8,542 bases of DNA from JBCBJX01 sp038522735 (GTDB lineage: Bacteria; Pseudomonadota; Alphaproteobacteria; Caulobacterales; Parvularculaceae), in contig JBCBJX010000115.1 of NCBI GenBank assembly GCA_038522735.1, forward strand, positions 1-8,542, in the 5' to 3' direction. This document shows positions 5,585 to 8,542 of this stretch, piece after piece. Within the stretch, counting starts at the first letter, position 1, and the number at the start of each line of letters is the position of its first letter. The translations under genes were made by a program, and so were the position numbers. A model generated the notes under the pieces. It was not told where the DNA came from. It saw only the letters and a program-made list of their open reading frames with translations, and searched no databases.

Positions 5585-6055
5585 ATGACGCCTGAAAGCC
5601 TCGCCGCCCTCGGCGCCTTCGTCGTGTTCAATTTCGCCGCCGCCTCGTCCGGCGCCGTATTCAAGCCGGGCGCGTGGTATGAGGGGCTTGCAAAGCCCGG
5701 CTGGACGCCGCCGAACATCGCCTTTCCGGTGGTCTGGACGGTCCTCTTCCTCCTGAACGCCGTCGCCGGCTGGCTCGTGTGGGAGGCGTCGGGCCCCGCC
5801 GCGTGGCCGGCGCTCGCCGCGTATGCGGTGAGCCTCGTCCTCAACGCCGGCTGGTCGGCGCTCTTCTTCGGGGCGAAGCGCATGGACGCGGCCCTCCTCG
5901 AGGTCGCCGCGCTCTTCGCCTCGATCGCCCTCGTCGCGGTTCTTTTCGCGGCCCACAGCCGGACGGCCGCGGCGCTGCAGCTGCCCTATCTCGCCTGGGT
6001 GAGCCTCGCGGCGGTTCTCAATTACCGCCTCCTGCGGATGAACCCGCAGGGCTGA
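5585..6055 (+). CDS. tspO: TspO/MBR family membrane protein
   Basis: A 156-residue five-helix membrane protein of the tryptophan-rich sensory protein family, which binds porphyrins and related ligands; in Rhodobacter it modulates tetrapyrrole and photosynthesis gene expression. The family signature is clear: KPGWTPPNIAFPVVW (37-51), NAGWSALFFGAKRMDAAL (87-104) and LPYLAWVSLAAVLNY (133-147). The length is typical of bacterial members. Five hydrophobic segments can be seen at about 5-25, 44-66, 76-96, 102-123 and 131-150. The start is ATG 5585; the preceding 15 bases lack a Shine-Dalgarno sequence, so translation may be weak. ATG 5563 is out of frame. It converges on the methyltransferase gene with a 51-nt gap in which I see no terminator. 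No photosynthesis or haem gene is in view. Confidence 0.93.
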   Translation: MTPESLAALGAFVVFNFAAASSGAVFKPGAWYEGLAKPGWTPPNIAFPVVWTVLFLLNAVAGWLVWEASGPAAWPALAAYAVSLVLNAGWSALFFGAKRMDAALLEVAALFASIALVAVLFAAHSRTAAALQLPYLAWVSLAAVLNYRLLRMNPQG

Positions 6056-6106
6056 CCTCTAGGCTCCCTCATCCGCGATGGGACGTGCGGGTGCGGGCAG
6101 GCCGGT

Positions 6107-7081
6107 TCAACGCCGCTTCATGACGGCGAGGTCCTGGATCATCGGCCCCGTGCCGCAGCTGATGATCTCATGAACGTCGAAATACCGGCCCCAGTTCTCA
6201 CGGATGTAATCGTCCGTATGGTACGTTCCGCCGTAGAACTGCGGGAAGATGCCCTCCCAGAACCCCAGATTCTGGTAGATGAAACCCTTGCTTCTCAACG
6301 CATCCGCTTTCGCGGCGTCTTTCTCCGCCTTGGCGATGTACCGGTCGCTGCGGAAGGTGACGAGCAGGACGCCGCCCGGCGCCACCAGGCGGCGCCATTC
6401 TTCGAGCCATTTGAACTGGTGGTCTTCATCGAGGTGCGTCAGGACCGAAACGGCGGTGAGGCTGTCGAAGGCGCCGTCCGGCCACTCCATGGGCGGCCAT
6501 TCGACGCCCTGGCGGAAGTCGCCCTCGAGGTTCCGCCGGCACCACTCCACCGCGGCGGTCTGCAGATCGCATCCGCTGACGGAGCACCCGAGCATCCGCG
6601 GCAGCACCCGGGCGAGGCGGCCGCAGCCGCATCCGAAATCAAGGAGCCGCTCGGCGCCGCCCGCATGCTGAACAAAAAGATCGGCGAAGAACCGCCCCAC
6701 ATGCTCGCCGGATTTTGCGAAGGCGAGGGCGTCGGAGTTGTTCACCACGGTTTGGGTGAGCCATCCGGGCGGGATGGGAACGCCGTGCTCGTCCTGGCCG
6801 TTGAGCGCCTGGTCCAGGGGCTCGGCGATCTGCTCGACCATGACGCGGCCGTCCTCGATCGTCTTCTCGACGACGGCGCCCTCCGCCCAGCCGAGGGCGC
6901 TCAGGTCCTCGTCGCTGAAGGCGAGGTGCTTGTCCCGGATCGCGTGCGGCCCGGCGTCCGAGGGAGACAGGAACAGTCTTTGCCCGGAAGGCTCAAGCTG
7001 CACGGACGAGGCGTTGAAGAAATCAAGCTCTCGCGTCGTCAGCGCAAGGCGCTTTTTGCGCAGAATGGCGGTCGACCGCAC
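6107..7081 (-). CDS. Class I SAM-dependent methyltransferase with extra N-terminal region
   Basis: A 324-residue cytoplasmic methyltransferase. I start it at GTG 7081-7079 because a perfect AGGAGG (7094-7089) lies 7 nt upstream; the frame is open to ATG 7123, but that start lacks a ribosome site and adds only a basic lead. Residues about 1-140 are not recognisable as a catalytic domain and contain FFNASSVQLEPSGQRLFLSP and the segment GVPIPPGWLTQTVVNN. The Rossmann part follows: motif I LLDFGCGCGRLARVLP (Asp148), acidic motif II SGCDLQ, the A-V-S-V-L-T-H-L-D-E motif and the post-IV strand APGGVLLVTFRS. The C-terminus (GGTYHTDDYIRENWGRYFDV) resembles methyltransferases found in glycan or secondary-metabolite clusters, but no such cluster is here. 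Fold confident, substrate unknown. Confidence 0.87.
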   Translation of the reverse strand: MRSTAILRKKRLALTTRELDFFNASSVQLEPSGQRLFLSPSDAGPHAIRDKHLAFSDEDLSALGWAEGAVVEKTIEDGRVMVEQIAEPLDQALNGQDEHGVPIPPGWLTQTVVNNSDALAFAKSGEHVGRFFADLFVQHAGGAERLLDFGCGCGRLARVLPRMLGCSVSGCDLQTAAVEWCRRNLEGDFRQGVEWPPMEWPDGAFDSLTAVSVLTHLDEDHQFKWLEEWRRLVAPGGVLLVTFRSDRYIAKAEKDAAKADALRSKGFIYQNLGFWEGIFPQFYGGTYHTDDYIRENWGRYFDVHEIISCGTGPMIQDLAVMKRR

Positions 7082-7240
7082 GGGGGCGCCTCCTCGTGTT
7101 CCGTGCGCCCGTCTGTGGCGCAAATCCCGCGGCGAGGCAACTCAGGGGCGGCGGCGTCGGGCTGAACGGCGTCTTCAGGCGGAACCGGTCGAATGCGTCC
7201 CCCGGGCGATCGCGGCCCCGCCGGCTTCACCCGCATCGGC

Positions 7241-7708
7241 TCACGCGGAGCGGAGGACGCGGCCGACCGCCTCGTCGAGGGCGGAGAGGAAGCGCGAGCG
7301 GTCTTTTTTCTGGAAGGGCGGCGGGCCGCCGATCTGGTCGCCGCCGGCGCGCAGGTCCGCCATCACCGCCCGCAGGGCGACCGCCGCGCCGATGCTCGCC
7401 TCGTCGAAGGGCTTGCCGTTGGGCGCGATGACGGCGGCGGCCCCCGCCTTGATGCACCGCTCCGCCAGCAGAATATCCGCGGTGATCACGATGCTGCGCG
7501 GCGTCGCCAGCTCCTCGATCCGGTCGTCCGCCGCATCGAAGGCGTCGCTCACCACCTCGAGGCGGAGAAGCTCGTGCGCCGGAATGCGCAGGGGCGAATT
7601 GCTCACCAGCGTTACGGGAACGCCGGTGCGGAAGGCGACCTTGTAAATCTCCTCCTTCACGGGGCAGGCGTCAGCGTCGACGAGGATCATGGGCCTCTCT
7701 TTCTTCAT
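7241..7708 (-). CDS. YaiI/YqxD family protein (DUF188, UPF0178)
   Basis: A 155-residue protein of the conserved YaiI/YqxD family, whose fold is related to PIN-like nucleases but whose function is not established. Family landmarks: ILVDADACPVK (8-18) with two acidic residues, the TLVSNSPLRIP segment, an acidic patch at VVSDAFDAADDRI, IVITADILLAERCIKAGA, and the usual tail GGPPPFQKKDRSRFLSALD. The longest start is ATG 7708; an internal ATG 7690 begins immediately at the conserved core and has GAGAGG 3 nt upstream, so it may be the real start. Both leave the domain complete. It lies upstream of the methyltransferase gene on the same strand with a gap of about 160 nt. Its own upstream region holds hairpin repeats. 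Confidence 0.9.
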   Translation of the reverse strand: MKKERPMILVDADACPVKEEIYKVAFRTGVPVTLVSNSPLRIPAHELLRLEVVSDAFDAADDRIEELATPRSIVITADILLAERCIKAGAAAVIAPNGKPFDEASIGAAVALRAVMADLRAGGDQIGGPPPFQKKDRSRFLSALDEAVGRVLRSA

Positions 7709-7722
7709 CTCGCGTGGGGTCG

Positions 7723-7814
7723 CCCCGCGGCTTGTCCGCGGGGCCCATCACGGACGCTCTCACTTTGCACAATAGAAACGTTCCAGCGCCGGGTCCCGCG
7801 GACAAGCCGCGGGA
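7723..7814. repeat. Pair of inverted intergenic hairpin repeats
   Basis: Each copy is itself a hairpin: CCCCGCGG-CTTGT-CCGCGGGG (7723-7743) and TCCCGCGG-ACAAG-CCGCGGGA (7794-7814). The second is the reverse complement of the first over 23 bp with one mismatch (7724-7746 against 7791-7813). They flank about 45 bp. The CCGCGGCTTGTCCGCGG core with adjacent GATGACG resembles REP-like intergenic repeats common in alphaproteobacteria; this is recollection, not a search. Confidence 0.7.
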
Positions 7815-7846
7815 TGACGCATCAGGGAGCCCCCACACCCCCGCTC

Positions 7847-7866
7847 ATCCCCGCGAAGGCGGGGAT
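7847..7866. repeat. Intergenic hairpin repeat ATCCCCGC-GAAG-GCGGGGAT
   Basis: A perfect 8-bp stem with a 4-nt loop. In one frame it would read HPREGGD and in another IPAKAGIS, the well-known spurious peptides produced by a widespread proteobacterial intergenic repeat. It is non-coding. Confidence 0.65.
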
Positions 7867-8271
7867 CTCGGGCGTCATGCGCCAAGCCGGCGGGTTTAGA
7901 GACCGCGGCCCTGGATCTCCGCTTTGGGTCGAGATGTTGGATTGGCGGCGAAGCCAAAGCGCTAGCCCCATTGAGCAACACGCTGAATAGCCTACAACTC
8001 AGGAGATAAAGGACATTATACCCTGTTTACGGGCGGCGGTGGATGGGCTCTCAGAGGCTGCCGCTTACGCAACAGGTTTCCGCGACAGCCAACCCTTTGG
8101 AATCGTTCAATTAAGAATCTGTTGGGAAAACGACCGTTTTCGCAACGTCGGCGATCCGCATGGGAACGGGCGGACGACGCTAGCCGACCATCCCGTCGAA
8201 AGGATCGATTTGCTGTTTCCCTTGGAGTTTGGAGCAGCCGCCACTGACGACCGATGCCAAATGGTCATCGC
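7867..8271. other. Gene-poor stretch, less GC-rich in its second half
   Basis: I see no convincing gene here. From about 7960 to 8230 the base composition is visibly less GC-rich than elsewhere, with runs such as AGGAGATAAAGGACATTATA (8001-8020). A frame open from 7991 to 8341 on the plus strand, first GTG at 8039, has no ribosome site at that GTG and overlaps the end of the minus-strand gene at the right edge. AGGAG at 8001 does precede an in-frame ATT (8015), which would be a very rare start. The minus-strand frames are broken by stops. A degraded mobile or imported segment is possible. Confidence 0.5.
8121..8146. promoter_or_regulatory. 26-bp near-perfect palindrome, operator-like
   Basis: GTTG-G-GAAAACG-AC-CGTTTTC-G-CAAC. 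The arms of 7 and 4 bp are perfect and are interrupted by one symmetric G/G mismatch; the central gap is 2 nt. The tiny gap suits a dimeric DNA-binding protein better than an RNA hairpin. No clear promoter or gene start sits beside it. Confidence 0.45.
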
Positions 8272-8542
8272 CTATTCGGGTTGCGGTTCGCGCCAGCCTA
8301 GCGCCTCCGCACGCTCGAACGCCGCCGCGTTCTGTCGGTAGGCGTGCTGTAGCCGCGGCCGCAGCTCCGATGGAATGTCGTTCGGGTCCGGGTACTTTTC
8401 GACGAACTCGGTCTGGATGATCCCCCACCATGCGGAGCCAGTCGCGAGTAGCGCCTCGACGAACACCGGATTGATCTCGAGGAGCTGCTCGGCGACGACG
8501 TGCACGTCGGAATAACGCCGCTCGGCCATCGCCTGCTCGACC
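8272..8542 (-). CDS. Unrecognised TPR-like protein, C-terminal part (runs off right edge)
   Basis: The frame is open from the right edge (8542) to the TAG at 8274-8272. It gives 85 residues from an internal ATG at 8529, with four more in-frame codons before the edge; the gene very likely starts outside, since that ATG has only a weak AGG nearby. The segment RRYSDVHVVAEQLLEINPVFVEALLATGSAWWG follows tetratricopeptide-type spacing (Tyr, helix Ala, Asn-Pro, then a Gly-containing helix). The rest, EKYPDPNDIPSELRPRLQ and an Ala-rich tail ending REPQPE, matches nothing I can name. Codon use is ordinary for the window, favouring a real gene over a shadow frame. Function unknown. Confidence 0.55.
   Translation of the reverse strand, partial: VEQAMAERRYSDVHVVAEQLLEINPVFVEALLATGSAWWGIIQTEFVEKYPDPNDIPSELRPRLQHAYRQNAAAFERAEALGWREPQPE

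Noticed and set aside
4183..5883. A 566-residue minus-strand open frame across the hydrolase, small gene and tspO
   Set aside because: High GC removes stops from the antisense frame. It covers three well-supported plus-strand genes and its Arg/Gly/Ala-rich product has no recognisable domain.
6170..7165. A 331-residue plus-strand open frame opposite the methyltransferase
   Set aside because: The minus-strand frame has clear SAM-binding motifs and a perfect AGGAGG; the plus frame is its complement.
7193..7990. A 265-residue plus-strand frame opposite the YaiI-type gene and across the hairpins
   Set aside because: It includes the peptide IPAKAGIS, a known artefact of translating an intergenic repeat, and is antisense to a recognised family.

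Overview
This is a very GC-rich window with strong G/C third-position bias. Its gene content (ECF sigma factor, TspO, orphan ParA-like ATPase, YaiI/DUF188 protein, intergenic hairpin repeats around CCGCGG) fits a chromosomal segment of an alphaproteobacterium. The Parvularculales, Hyphomonadales and Caulobacterales are reasonable guesses, but this is inference from style and not from a marker gene.

Left part (1-3290): an apparent functional cluster. The N-terminus of an ECF-type sigma factor is cut by the left edge (minus strand). Divergent from it is a secreted subtilisin-like (S8) protease with a long Asp-rich tract between signal peptide and prodomain. Convergent with the protease is a minus-strand pair: a secreted protein whose mature part is almost wholly Asp/Glu with a hydrophobic residue at every fourth position, followed by an outer-membrane beta-barrel. 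The sigma gene and the acidic-protein gene carry the same promoter architecture on the minus strand: an A-tract, 13 nt, GGAATAAA, 11 nt, GCGCGTC. The protease has a looser version with the same GCGCGTC element. The simplest reading is an autoregulated ECF regulon making an envelope or surface system of acidic protein, barrel and acidic-tract protease. I know of no described system with this composition; this is the main item of interest.

Middle part (3465-6055, plus strand): an orphan ParA/MinD-type ATPase, then a lipoprotein alpha/beta hydrolase 40 nt downstream, a 67-residue one-helix membrane protein, and a TspO/MBR membrane protein.

Right part (6107-8542): on the minus strand, a class I SAM methyltransferase with an extra N-terminal region and a YaiI/YqxD (DUF188) protein. 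Then comes about 560 bp without a convincing gene. Its first half holds hairpin-forming intergenic repeats and its second half is less GC-rich and contains a 26-bp near-palindrome. Last is the C-terminal part of an unrecognised, TPR-like protein running off the right edge.
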